Under the pieces are notes generated by a model that was given only the letters and a program-made list of their open reading frames with translations, was not told where the DNA came from and ran no database searches. DNA of 45,100 nucleotides from Rodentibacter caecimuris (GTDB lineage: Bacteria > Pseudomonadota > Gammaproteobacteria > Enterobacterales > Pasteurellaceae): the NCBI GenBank assembly GCA_001998905.1, contig MLAA01000036.1:1-45100 (forward strand), written 5' to 3'. Shown here one piece after another: positions 1 through 8,816 of this stretch. Both the position numbers and the translations under genes were made by a program. The number at the start of each line of letters is the position of its first letter. Position 1 is the first letter of the stretch.

Positions 1-51
1 TGTGGGCTAATATCATCATACTCGTCGACAGCATGATGATATTAGCCCACA
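1..51 (-). terminator. Large hairpin after fucA, possible operon terminator
   Basis: A perfect 19-bp inverted repeat (arms 1-19 and 33-51) encloses a 13-nt loop. It sits 9 nt beyond the fucA stop codon, where the fuc operon transcript should end. The downstream side on the minus strand falls outside the window, so a U-run cannot be checked. On the plus strand the hairpin is followed by A-rich sequence, so it would not terminate in that direction. It could also be the end of a repeat element lying outside the window. Confidence 0.55.
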
Positions 52-60
52 AAAGATAAA

Positions 61-708
61 CTAATCTTCAATACGCAAACCATAGGATTTAAATTTATCC
101 AACACGACCGCTATTTCTTGTTTTGGTAATAACGGAATATCCAAACCAGTAGCAAGTAGCTTGATGTACCACTCTGCCAATACCTCAACTTCGTGAGCGA
201 GCCATAGCGCTTTATCTAAATTGGCTTCAGCAGCGATCATACCGTGATGGGCAAGTAAAATTGCCTTGCTTTGCTGAATCCCTTTCTGCACATATTCCGC
301 TAATTTCGGTGTGCCGAACGTGGCATAAGGCACACAAGGAATATGATCCGCACCGCCGACCGCAATCATATAATGAAACGGTGGAATGGATTTCTTCAAA
401 ATCGACACTGCTGCACAATTAATGGCATGATTATGCACCACTGCATTAACGTCTTGACGTGCCTGATAAACCGCAAGATGAAAATGCCATTCGCTTGAAG
501 GCAATTTTCCATTTTCATGCTTACCCGTATTATCGACAAAAACAATTTGTTCTGGAGTAAGAAGATGATAGGGCGTACCAGTCGGAGTGATTAGCATTCC
601 GTTTTTATAACGTACACTAACATTGCCTGCCGTACCTTGATTTAAGCCCAAACGAGTCATTTCCAAACAGGTGTCGATGATTTGTTGTGAGAGTGTTGTT
701 CTATTCAT
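61..708 (-). CDS. fucA: L-fuculose-1-phosphate aldolase
   Basis: This class II aldolase cleaves L-fuculose 1-phosphate into dihydroxyacetone phosphate and L-lactaldehyde in the cytoplasm, the last committed step of fucose breakdown. The 215-residue product has the same length as the E. coli enzyme. It keeps the zinc ligands at the same positions: Glu73 in SSEWHFH, His92 and His94 in VHNHA, and His155 in AHHGM. The N-terminal GTAGNVS phosphate-binding stretch is also present. It is the last gene of a minus-strand fuc operon and lies 15 nt after fucU. A hairpin follows it. The identification is firm. Confidence 0.97.
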   Translation of the reverse strand: MNRTTLSQQIIDTCLEMTRLGLNQGTAGNVSVRYKNGMLITPTGTPYHLLTPEQIVFVDNTGKHENGKLPSSEWHFHLAVYQARQDVNAVVHNHAINCAAVSILKKSIPPFHYMIAVGGADHIPCVPYATFGTPKLAEYVQKGIQQSKAILLAHHGMIAAEANLDKALWLAHEVEVLAEWYIKLLATGLDIPLLPKQEIAVVLDKFKSYGLRIED

Positions 709-723
709 TTTTACGCCTCCAAA

Positions 724-1161
724 TTATAAACAGACAGGGGTAACCCCTTTTTTCAAAATAATATTGCCGTATTTAGCAGTTTCACCGCTAATAACGACCG
801 CATAAGCTTGTTTGGCTTGTTGATAAAACGCAAAGCGTTCCAAGTGCATCAAAGTAGGGCAATTTCCGACCGCACTTTTAATGGCGGCGGTATAACGTTT
901 CTCTACCTCAGGATCGAGTGTATCGCCACTGACCGCTTGCATCATCATTAACGGGGCATCCACATAAGCATCAAATTCAAATAAAGGGCTAATTGCAGCT
1001 AACAGTGTGGCAATATCCACACCGTCCACTCGAATAACCTTTGGGTGTAAACGATGGGCGGGAAAATGAGCATCGGCGAGTACTAATTCATCACCATGCC
1101 CCATTTCGGCAAGGGTTTTTAACAGTTCTGGGGAAATAGCAGGGTGAATACCTTTTAACAT
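724..1161 (-). CDS. fucU: L-fucose mutarotase
   Basis: FucU interconverts the alpha and beta anomers of L-fucose so that the isomerase receives its preferred form. The protein has 145 residues, close to the 140 of E. coli FucU. It has the RbsD/FucU-family N-terminus with His22 in the EMGHGDE segment and Asp30-Ala-His32 in LADAHFP. The C-terminal part contains GETAKYGN, where the family's sugar-contacting tyrosine lies. It is 12 nt after the PTS permease gene and 15 nt before fucA, so it is translated as part of the operon. A DNA uptake signal lies inside it at 869-877. Confidence 0.95.
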   Translation of the reverse strand: MLKGIHPAISPELLKTLAEMGHGDELVLADAHFPAHRLHPKVIRVDGVDIATLLAAISPLFEFDAYVDAPLMMMQAVSGDTLDPEVEKRYTAAIKSAVGNCPTLMHLERFAFYQQAKQAYAVVISGETAKYGNIILKKGVTPVCL

Positions 1162-1173
1162 ATTGTTACCTCA

Positions 1174-2475
1174 TCATGAATGATTAGTTTCTTGTTGTTC
1201 TCGGGCAATACAGATTTTTTCGTATGCCTTGAAGAATGGATAGTAAATAAAAATATCTAATATGATTAATGCCGCGCTCAGTATTGGTGCCCAAATATCA
1301 CCACCAGAGACTAAATATGCTCCAATAGGCGCAGGTGTTGTCCATGGCGCCATAAGATAAATTCTGTGGATTAAATTGAAATCCAAGATCAAATAGGCAA
1401 TAATGGCATTTGCAATCGGCGCAAAAATTAATGGAATGAAAAATGTCGGATTAACAACCATCGGCACGCCATAGACAATCGGTTCTCCGATAGAAAATAT
1501 AGAAGGAAGCAACCCTATTTTGCCGATAGAGCGTAAATGTACGGATTTGCTACGAACTAACAGGATGGCTAAGGCAATGACCCCGCCAGATGCACCGTGT
1601 ACCACATAGAAATCCCAAAATGAGTTGGTTATGATATACGGCAACGGCTGCCCCGCTTGCAAGGCTTCTAGGTTTGCCGCCATATTTTGTAACAAGAATG
1701 GCGTCCATAATTGCATTAATACTAATGATCCATTAATGCCTAAAAACCAAAGTAAATGGGTAGCAAAAACGAACAGAACAATAGTACCTAAGGAATCACT
1801 AACTTTAATGAGCGGTGCCATAAAATCCATGATTAATTGTGGAATAATGGATCCGGTGGCGTGTTCCACATATAACGCAAAAGGAAAAATGGTCAATAAC
1901 ATTGCTAAAATCGGAATAACAATATTAAGTGATTCGGCAACCGCAGTCGGAACTTCTTTCGGTAAACGAATACGGATATTTAATTTTTCCAGCAAACGAG
2001 TCACTTCCACAGAATAAATGGCAACGAACATCGCGGTAAATAACCCCGTCCCCCCAAAAAATTTCACATCTATCATCCCATCTTTAACAGGCATTGAAAT
2101 TAATAGGAAAGTCATGATCGAAAGAAATGCCGCTGGTAAAGGTTCTCGCTTATAGGCTTTGGCGAGGTTGTAGGCAATACTGGCAGAAGTTAACAATGAA
2201 ATAATGTTGAAGGACATTTGGAAAAAACGCCAACCATAATCACTTGCCCAATTAGAAAATCTCCACCAAGCGATACCGAAACTGTTAGTGGTGTTTTGAT
2301 CAAACGGTGGAATCAATAAAATCATAATGAAACTACCCACAACAAGAAATGGCAATACCACAATAAATCCATCCCGAATAGCAGCAATATGCGGTTGATT
2401 TTCTAGGCGTTTTGCAAACGGGACTAAGTGAGCGTTCATGTAAGCGATCATTTTTTGGTTAAAAGCGTAACTCAT
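1174..2475 (-). CDS. PTS EIIC permease, lactose/cellobiose family
   Basis: This is the membrane channel component of a sugar phosphotransferase system. The 433-residue protein is mostly hydrophobic with about ten membrane segments. It starts like CelB/ChbC-type EIIC proteins (PHIAAIRDGF, then a first membrane helix) and has the family hallmark GEPIVYGVPMVVNP near residue 330. It carries only the C domain; no EIIA or EIIB gene occurs in this window, so those partners must be encoded elsewhere. It sits between the fucosidase (8 nt away) and fucU, where many relatives have the FucP proton symporter. The likely substrate is therefore a fucose-containing oligosaccharide rather than cellobiose, but that is inference from context. 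Confidence 0.9.
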   Translation of the reverse strand: MSYAFNQKMIAYMNAHLVPFAKRLENQPHIAAIRDGFIVVLPFLVVGSFIMILLIPPFDQNTTNSFGIAWWRFSNWASDYGWRFFQMSFNIISLLTSASIAYNLAKAYKREPLPAAFLSIMTFLLISMPVKDGMIDVKFFGGTGLFTAMFVAIYSVEVTRLLEKLNIRIRLPKEVPTAVAESLNIVIPILAMLLTIFPFALYVEHATGSIIPQLIMDFMAPLIKVSDSLGTIVLFVFATHLLWFLGINGSLVLMQLWTPFLLQNMAANLEALQAGQPLPYIITNSFWDFYVVHGASGGVIALAILLVRSKSVHLRSIGKIGLLPSIFSIGEPIVYGVPMVVNPTFFIPLIFAPIANAIIAYLILDFNLIHRIYLMAPWTTPAPIGAYLVSGGDIWAPILSAALIILDIFIYYPFFKAYEKICIAREQQETNHS

Positions 2476-2483
2476 AATTTCTC

Positions 2484-3806
2484 CTATTCGCCACTAGCTG
2501 CTTTAAAACAAAGCACCTGCCAATCTTCCTGGTAATTTTCAAGCCGGATCTTGATTAGATTCTGTTCAATGCATTGTGAGAATTTCACTTCGGGGTTTAA
2601 GCAATACACTGCCACAGAACAAGGCAATTCAAATTCATTGCTACCAGCGCTTAGCCCATCAACGAAGCAATAAAGATCTTGTGATTTACAGGTAAAATGG
2701 AAAGATAAATTTTCCAGTTGATAAGATTCATATCGACTACATCTTGTGCCATAAATGGCTTCTCCATTAACTGCCAACCATTTTCCAAGGCCTTTTAGTC
2801 GGACAATTTGGTTTTCTGGAATTGTACCGTCAGCTTTAGGTCCGACATTGAGTAATAAATTACCGTTATTGGCGACCACTTCTACTAACAAGGAAACTAG
2901 CTTTTTCACAGAAATTAAGCTGTCATCAGTTTCATTTTGGTTATAGCCGAAAGAAAACCCTAAACCACGACACATCTCCCATTTTTTCGTCCGAGACGCC
3001 TCACCCTGTTTGTATTCTTTATGCGCGAAATCTCCCCATAAATCATTCCAACGACTATCCACAACGCCATCTTCAACTTGGTTATAGTAATAAGAAAATA
3101 AACTTGGCAGCATATGCTCGCCCTGTTTCGGCCAGCCAATATCATTCCACAGAATAGAAGGTTTATAACGATCGATTAATTCTTTGTAGTGATTGTAGGC
3201 ATAATCAGCATAAACATAGGTAGGACAGGCGTTAGACATATTTTGGCTTTCGGTAAATATTGGTGCGGAAGAAAACGTCCAGTCGATGACCCCAGAATAG
3301 TAAGCACCCATTTTCAGCCCTTCAGATCTTACAGCCTCCGTTAACTCCCCCATAATGTCTCGTTTCGGGCCATAATTCAGGCAATGGTAGTCAGTATATT
3401 TAGTTGGGAATAAACAGAAACCATCGTGATGTTTAGTGGTTAACACCACATATTTTGCCCCCACTTCACGAAACAGTTTTGCCCATTCGACAGGCTGCCA
3501 CTTTTCCGCTTTCCACAGCGGCAAAAAATCACGATAAGTAAAATCTTTACCGTAGGTTTTGAGATGATGTTCATAACTGGGTCCGCGTTTTACATTGATA
3601 GAATTAAAGTACCACTCCGCATACGGGTTATTACAAAACCATTGTTCATCAACATCAACTTCGCCAAGTTCCCAAGTCAAAGGTGCATAAGCAGGAACAG
3701 AGTAAATCCCCCAATGAATAAAGATACCGAATTTATAATCATCATACCAATCTGGTAAAAGATGGGTTTTGATAGAATCCCAAGTGGCTGAATAATAATG
3801 CTGCAT
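2484..3806 (-). CDS. GH29 alpha-L-fucosidase, cytoplasmic
   Basis: This glycoside hydrolase family 29 enzyme releases L-fucose from fucosylated sugars by a retaining mechanism. The 440-residue protein shows the catalytic barrel motifs FIHWG (residues 29-33), KHHDGF (125-130) and the nucleophile segment LWNDIGW with Asp222, plus a C-terminal beta domain. There is no signal peptide, so it should act inside the cell on imported substrate. This fits its position 8 nt upstream of a PTS permease gene and within a fucose operon. Start codon choice is supported by a GAGGA ribosome binding site. The bacterial alf operons of lactobacilli pair similar intracellular fucosidases with a PTS. Linkage specificity cannot be read from the sequence. 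Confidence 0.93.
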   Translation of the reverse strand: MQHYYSATWDSIKTHLLPDWYDDYKFGIFIHWGIYSVPAYAPLTWELGEVDVDEQWFCNNPYAEWYFNSINVKRGPSYEHHLKTYGKDFTYRDFLPLWKAEKWQPVEWAKLFREVGAKYVVLTTKHHDGFCLFPTKYTDYHCLNYGPKRDIMGELTEAVRSEGLKMGAYYSGVIDWTFSSAPIFTESQNMSNACPTYVYADYAYNHYKELIDRYKPSILWNDIGWPKQGEHMLPSLFSYYYNQVEDGVVDSRWNDLWGDFAHKEYKQGEASRTKKWEMCRGLGFSFGYNQNETDDSLISVKKLVSLLVEVVANNGNLLLNVGPKADGTIPENQIVRLKGLGKWLAVNGEAIYGTRCSRYESYQLENLSFHFTCKSQDLYCFVDGLSAGSNEFELPCSVAVYCLNPEVKFSQCIEQNLIKIRLENYQEDWQVLCFKAASGE

Positions 3807-3855
3807 AGACGATCCTCATTTGCGGATTAAGTAAAAATCTGTGTTGCGCTGATTA

Positions 3856-5274
3856 TTACGATGGATAAACTCGTTTACGTTGTGGTTGCATTACCTTTTG
3901 TGCCTCATCCGGGCTGGCATACACCCCAATACCAGCAAAAGTAAACATAGCTGCACCAAGCACTGTGCTTTCTGCCACTTCAACCACATCAATAGGTAAA
4001 CCTAAAACATCGGCGCGGATTTGGTTCCATAGTGGATTTTTTGATCCGCCGCCGACGCAGATCAAACTTTCTGCCTTAAAATGACTGACCTGTTGTAGTA
4101 CCTCCAAACCATTTTTTAACTGTAATACCATATATCGCAGCGCGGCATAGTAAATTTCGCCTCGGGTGGCGAACATGGAAAGTCCAGTAATATTACCTTG
4201 CCCTAACTGGCTAAAAACGCCCTGAAAATCGACCGCACTTTTTGTGCTGCTTTCACCCGCGGCCATGCCTTCTTTAATCATTGTGGAATAGTATTTATCG
4301 GTGCCTACGACATCAGCAAACAGCAATTTACCCAGCCATTCTGTGATACCAGAACCAACCCATTGCACAGCAGGATTAAAACCATTTGACTTGGCATCAA
4401 ATTCCGTGGTTAAGCCTTGTGGAACAAATTCAAATCGTGGTTCGGCACGTTCTGTACGAGCCATCAAAATTTCCCAAGTACCGGAACTTAACACTGGTTG
4501 GTTCAATCCTGCACCAGAGCCAAACACTGCAAATTGAGTATCGTGTCCACAAGAAATCACCGGAATACGATTTAAACCCCAGCGCTCAGCAAGTACGGTG
4601 GTTAATTTGCCCACTTTTTCTCCGGCATTACGCATTGGAGGGAAGTGATTTGGAGTTAAACCGAGCAGTTGTAAAATCTCCTCGTCCCATTCTCCAGAGG
4701 CAAGGTTTGTCATCATAGATGTGCCAGCCATAGTGCGATCAGTGGTGAATTGACCAGTTAAACGCTGAGTCAGTATGGAGGAAATGAACACGAATTTGTC
4801 CATTTTTTGGAAAATCTCTGGTCGATGTTCTTTCAACCAAAGCAGTTTAAATAAGGTATTGAAGCTGTATTGTCCGATACCATTACGTTGATAAAGGGCT
4901 TTTACATCCAACAACTGATTCAATTTTTCCATCATAGGAATCGTGCGTGGGCATTTCCATGATATGATCGGGTAAACCTGCTGCCCGTCTTTATCAAATG
5001 GCGCGCCATCTACGCCAAAAGTAGTTACGGAAATTCCAACGATATCTTTTAAATCAATATGTTGTTGTTTTAACTGATTGATGCAGAGATCGGAACAATC
5101 ACATAACTTTTGCCAGATTTCTTCAATATCCCAAATATGATAATCGGGGTGTTCCTCACCTTGTCGGGTTTGGTTTGGTAAATGGTGGGAAGCGATTATT
5201 CGTCCTTGCTGATCCATTACAATAGTGCGTAAATTGGTCGCGCCACAATCAAAAATTAACACAATAGACATCAT
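3856..5274 (-). CDS. fucK: L-fuculokinase
   Basis: FucK phosphorylates L-fuculose at C1 with ATP, between FucI and FucA in the pathway. The protein has 472 residues and belongs to the FGGY kinase family. It shows the N-terminal ATPase phosphate loop FDCGATNLR, the substrate segment TTFGVDGA and SWKCPRT, GHDTQFAVFG in the second domain, and the C-terminal VGGGSKNPLWNQI. These stretches match E. coli FucK much better than rhamnulokinase. It lies 49 nt before the fucosidase gene and 56 nt after aldA. DNA uptake signals lie within it (4232-4240) and just upstream (5284-5292). Confidence 0.95.
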   Translation of the reverse strand: MMSIVLIFDCGATNLRTIVMDQQGRIIASHHLPNQTRQGEEHPDYHIWDIEEIWQKLCDCSDLCINQLKQQHIDLKDIVGISVTTFGVDGAPFDKDGQQVYPIISWKCPRTIPMMEKLNQLLDVKALYQRNGIGQYSFNTLFKLLWLKEHRPEIFQKMDKFVFISSILTQRLTGQFTTDRTMAGTSMMTNLASGEWDEEILQLLGLTPNHFPPMRNAGEKVGKLTTVLAERWGLNRIPVISCGHDTQFAVFGSGAGLNQPVLSSGTWEILMARTERAEPRFEFVPQGLTTEFDAKSNGFNPAVQWVGSGITEWLGKLLFADVVGTDKYYSTMIKEGMAAGESSTKSAVDFQGVFSQLGQGNITGLSMFATRGEIYYAALRYMVLQLKNGLEVLQQVSHFKAESLICVGGGSKNPLWNQIRADVLGLPIDVVEVAESTVLGAAMFTFAGIGVYASPDEAQKVMQPQRKRVYPS

Positions 5275-5330
5275 ATTCTCCTAAAGTGCGGTTGGTTTTA
5301 GTAATGTTTTACAGAAACCGCTTGTTAGGT

Positions 5331-6773
5331 TTACACTCGATCATCAAACTGCAAATAGACAACTTGAGTTTGCAGATATTCTTCTAAGCCATGCTTACCA
5401 TCCGCACCTCCCAGTCCGGATTTACGCCAGCCAGCGTGATAGCCTTGCATTGCTTCAAAATTTTCCCGATTGACATAAGTTTCACCAAATTTCAAACGAG
5501 AAATTATCTTCATTGCTTTATTAATGTTTTGAGTGTAAACGGAAGAGGTTAAGCCATACTCGCAATCATTAGCGAGATCGATAACTTCATCTAGGGTGCT
5601 AAAGGTCGCAATCGGAATCACTGGACCGAAAATTTCCGAACGCATAATCGTCATTGTATTATCAACATTATCAATAATGGTCGGTTCAAAATAATAGCCT
5701 TTGCCAGCAACCGTCTTGCCACCCATTACAATATTTGCACCTTGTTGCACCGCTTGTTCTACGATTCTTTGAACTTTAATAAGCCCTTTTTGATTAATAA
5801 GAGGTCCCATATCAACCTCTTTTTGCAAGAGCGGATTGCCGTAACGAATGGACTGCATTTTTTCGATTAACTTCGCCAAAAACGCTTGTTTAATGCTTTC
5901 ATGTACATAAATACGTTCGGCACAATTGCACACCTGCCCTGAATTGATAATTCGTGAGTTCACTACTGCTGTAGCGGCTAATTCCAAATCAGCATCATCC
6001 AGTACGATTGCTGGCGCTTTTCCGCCAAGTTCCAGATTAACTTTAATAATGTTTTTAGCTGCGGCTTCCATGACTTTTTGTCCTGTTTGCTGACTTCCGG
6101 TAAAAGAAACCATCCCTATTTTTTCGTTAGATGAAAGTTCAGATCCAATGTCGTAACCAAATCCCGTAACTAAATTGAATACCCCTTTAGGTAAGCCGAC
6201 TTGGTGAGCAATTTCCGCAAACATTACCGCATTATTTGGTGATTCTTCACTTGGTTTCACCACAATCGTATTGCCAGTAACCAATGCGGGTGCGGCTTTA
6301 CGAGCAATGAGGAAAAACGGAAAATTCCACGGTAAAATGCCAGTTGTAACGCCGATAGCTTTTTTATAGAGAAAAATATGCTCATTCGGACGATCGCTTT
6401 GAATAATTTCGCCTTCATAACGTCTTGCCCATTCCGCCATATAATCAAGATAATCAGCGGTGAAATTCACCTCGATTAAGGCAAGCGCCAAGGTTTTGCC
6501 CATTTCTTCAGAAATCGTATAGGCGATAGAGTCAGCTTTTTCTCTAATCCCTTGTGCGATCAGTCTTAGATATTGTCCCCGTTGTACTGCCGATAAGCGT
6601 TCCCAACTTGCTTGAGCACTTTCAGCCGCTTCAATGGCTCGAATCACATCAATATGGCTTGCTCTTGCAACACTTGATATAACTTCTTCTGTTGCTGGGT
6701 TATAAACATCAAAATACTGCCCGTCTGATGCTGGAGTAAACTCGCCATTAATATACATTTGATAATTCTTCAT
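5331..6773 (-). CDS. aldA: Lactaldehyde dehydrogenase
   Basis: AldA oxidises L-lactaldehyde, the product of FucA, to L-lactate with NAD+. The 480-residue protein aligns along its whole length with E. coli AldA (479 residues). It has the segment ARRYEGEIIQSDRP, the cofactor motif LPWNFPFF, the catalytic Glu248 in LELGGKAP and catalytic Cys282 in NSGQVCNCAER. The same double-cysteine VCNC and the C-terminal HEYLQTQ-like end occur in E. coli AldA. In E. coli the gene stands apart from fuc; here it is inside the operon between fucI and fucK, which couples aldehyde detoxification to fucose use. No fucO-type reductase is present in the window. Confidence 0.95.
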   Translation of the reverse strand: MKNYQMYINGEFTPASDGQYFDVYNPATEEVISSVARASHIDVIRAIEAAESAQASWERLSAVQRGQYLRLIAQGIREKADSIAYTISEEMGKTLALALIEVNFTADYLDYMAEWARRYEGEIIQSDRPNEHIFLYKKAIGVTTGILPWNFPFFLIARKAAPALVTGNTIVVKPSEESPNNAVMFAEIAHQVGLPKGVFNLVTGFGYDIGSELSSNEKIGMVSFTGSQQTGQKVMEAAAKNIIKVNLELGGKAPAIVLDDADLELAATAVVNSRIINSGQVCNCAERIYVHESIKQAFLAKLIEKMQSIRYGNPLLQKEVDMGPLINQKGLIKVQRIVEQAVQQGANIVMGGKTVAGKGYYFEPTIIDNVDNTMTIMRSEIFGPVIPIATFSTLDEVIDLANDCEYGLTSSVYTQNINKAMKIISRLKFGETYVNRENFEAMQGYHAGWRKSGLGGADGKHGLEEYLQTQVVYLQFDDRV

Positions 6774-6808
6774 TTGGGTTCTCCCTTTAGCTACGGGTTA
6801 GGTACTTC

Positions 6809-6834
6809 CCTCTCTCCTATAAATAGGAGAGAGG
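6809..6834 (-). other. Intercistronic hairpin between fucI and aldA
   Basis: A near-perfect inverted repeat (arms 6809-6819 and 6824-6834, tetraloop TAAA) fills most of the 74-nt gap between fucI and aldA. It has no following U-run on the minus strand, so it is unlikely to be a plain terminator. It may be an RNA processing or stabilising element that sets different transcript levels for fucI and the genes after it. Confidence 0.55.
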
Positions 6835-6847
6835 ATTATTAATATTG

Positions 6848-8617
6848 CTATTTATAAAGTGGTCCAAAGTTGGCACAAGCACGATAGTCCTGCCCCTCTT
6901 TATCTTGACCGAAGCCGTTCCACGCACTTGGACGGAATACAGCGTTGTCCTCTACATTGTGCATACAGACAGGAATTCGTAACATTGAAGCGAGGGTAAT
7001 GAGATCCGCACCGATATGACCATAAGTAGCCACACAATGGTTAGCACCCCAATTAGCCATTACCGAATATACATCTGTAAATGCGCCTTTACCTGTTATG
7101 CGGGGAACGAACCAAGTGGTTGGCCAAGTTTCATTGGTGCGTTTGTTAAGAATATCATGTACATTTTCTGGTAAATCAATTGACCAGCCTTCCGCAATTT
7201 GTAATACCGGACCGATACCTTTAATTAGATTGATTCGGTGCATGGTGAAGGGCATTCCTCCTTTGGTGAGATATTGTGAAGAGTAACCACCACCACGGAA
7301 ATATTCGTGTACTGCCGGACACCACCGGGTATGCTCGTAACAGCGTTTGCCGTCTTGCTCAGTTACTTCCCATACTGGTTTAATAACTGGATTACCTTCT
7401 GCATCGGTATGTTGACCCGTACCATCCAAGGTTGCTGAACCGGAGTTAATTAAATGGATAAAACCGCTTTGTGGACGGAATCCAGTTACCCGTTCAACCG
7501 CATCTTCGCTCCAATAAGTACGTACATCAGCAAAAATTTGTGCCTGGCCGGTAAGCAAATGCCCAAACAACATATTTACACCGTTGAGAGAATCATTTTC
7601 AGTGGCAAGAATATAAGGCGGACGAATACCATTCCAGTCGTAAGTAGTGTTAAGTATCGCTTCCATAAAATCGCCATTTGGTAGGTGATCCGTCCAATGG
7701 CGCTGACCTTGAAAACCAGCAGCGATCGCATTATGTCCAAGGGCTTCTTCGCCGTAGTTTAAAGAGGCTAATTTCGGGTTACCAACCATTAAATCACGAG
7801 TAATAATTGTCATTTTTACAACGGTTTCCCATAGTTCTGCCCGTTGTTCAGCTGTGCGTTGATGTTCTGCACTATTTACGTCAATTCCTTCCTGACAATA
7901 CTGTTTCACCCATGCTAATGCTAAATCGACTTCTTGTTGATCATAAATTTTGCGATCTAAACGACGTTTAATTTCAGTCATATCCACATATTCATTACGC
8001 ATACCGAGATATTCTTGGAAGAATTGTTGATTGACGATAGAACCAGCAATGCCCATTGAAACAGAACCAATGGATAAGTAGGATTTACCGCGCAAGGTGG
8101 CAACAGTTAAGCCAGCACGGGCAAAACGCAACAGTTTTTCTTTAACATCATCTGGAATCGAAGTATCATTCGCTTCTTGTACTTCCGTGCCGTAAATCGA
8201 GAATGCAGGCAAACCAAGCTGTGAATGGCCAGCTAACGCTGCCGCTAAATAGACCGCTCCCGGACGTTCTGTGCCGTTAAAGCCCCAAATAGCTTTAGGC
8301 ATATGCGGATCCATATCAATGGTTTCCGAACCATAACACCAACAAGGTGTAACAGTAATCACTAATCCGACATTTTCTCGTTTAAATTTTTCAGCGCAAA
8401 CCGCCGCTTCCGCAACACCGCCGATAGTATTGTCTGCGATCACACATTGCACAAACTCACCATTATGATGGCGGATATTGCTTTCTAACAAATCAGCAAC
8501 CGATTGTGCCATTCTCATTGTTTGAGCTTCGAGCGATTCCCTAACTCCCATTCTGCGTCCGTCAATAGTCGGGCGGATACCAATTTTAATTGCCGTAGAT
8601 TTTAAGTTTACTGCCAT
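6848..8617 (-). CDS. fucI: L-fucose isomerase
   Basis: FucI converts L-fucose to L-fuculose using Mn2+, the first intracellular step of the pathway. The 589-residue product is close to the 591 residues of the E. coli enzyme and co-linear with it. Metal-site residues are visible: Glu340 in TENDSLNG and Asp364 in FADVRTYWS, three positions shifted from the E. coli numbers (337 and 361). A histidine in the C-terminal NWGANHC region probably completes the site. A strong AGGAGGA ribosome binding site precedes the ATG. It is the first enzyme gene after fucR, with a 199-nt regulatory gap between them. Confidence 0.97.
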   Translation of the reverse strand: MAVNLKSTAIKIGIRPTIDGRRMGVRESLEAQTMRMAQSVADLLESNIRHHNGEFVQCVIADNTIGGVAEAAVCAEKFKRENVGLVITVTPCWCYGSETIDMDPHMPKAIWGFNGTERPGAVYLAAALAGHSQLGLPAFSIYGTEVQEANDTSIPDDVKEKLLRFARAGLTVATLRGKSYLSIGSVSMGIAGSIVNQQFFQEYLGMRNEYVDMTEIKRRLDRKIYDQQEVDLALAWVKQYCQEGIDVNSAEHQRTAEQRAELWETVVKMTIITRDLMVGNPKLASLNYGEEALGHNAIAAGFQGQRHWTDHLPNGDFMEAILNTTYDWNGIRPPYILATENDSLNGVNMLFGHLLTGQAQIFADVRTYWSEDAVERVTGFRPQSGFIHLINSGSATLDGTGQHTDAEGNPVIKPVWEVTEQDGKRCYEHTRWCPAVHEYFRGGGYSSQYLTKGGMPFTMHRINLIKGIGPVLQIAEGWSIDLPENVHDILNKRTNETWPTTWFVPRITGKGAFTDVYSVMANWGANHCVATYGHIGADLITLASMLRIPVCMHNVEDNAVFRPSAWNGFGQDKEGQDYRACANFGPLYK

Positions 8618-8717
8618 ACATTCCTCCTGATTTAACGAATAAACATTTCAATGTATGAAAATATTTTTTACTAAAGAGTAGTGAAAAGACAGTTTTTTAC
8701 GAATACAATGCAGAATC

Positions 8718-8733
8718 TGTGAAAGTGATCACA
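8718..8733 (-). promoter_or_regulatory. CRP (cAMP receptor protein) binding site for the fuc operon
   Basis: The 16-mer TGTGAAAGTGATCACA matches the CRP consensus TGTGA-N6-TCACA exactly. It lies about 100 bp upstream of the fucI start in the fucR-fucI gap, a natural place for catabolite control of a sugar operon. The distance suggests CRP activates a promoter located between here and fucI; a clear -10/-35 pair could not be assigned. Confidence 0.85.
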
Positions 8734-8760
8734 AAAAATAGAGGAGTTATATAGATTTTC

Positions 8761-8805
8761 ATGACCGAAAAAACCAAACTTTCACAAAAATCGGTCATTT
8801 CGGTC
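8761..8805 (-). promoter_or_regulatory. Repeat cluster, candidate FucR operator
   Basis: ATGACCGA (8761-8768) pairs with TCGGTCAT (8791-8798), and the overlapping GACCGAAA (8763-8770) pairs with TTTCGGTC (8798-8805). TCGGTC is thus repeated three times counting both strands. The cluster lies between the fucR stop and the CRP site. DeoR-family regulators often bind such repeated half sites, so an operator for FucR is plausible. A terminator for fucR is less likely because no U-run follows on the minus strand. Confidence 0.45.
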
Positions 8806-8816
8806 TTATTTTCAAA

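Noticed and set aside
2960-3145. Antisense and alternative-frame reading frames inside fuc, atp, recQ and pst genes
   Set aside because: They lie wholly inside well-identified genes, lack ribosome binding sites and resemble no family.
8761-8805. Terminator of fucR
   Set aside because: The stem is not followed by a U-run on the minus strand; repeated half sites fit an operator better.
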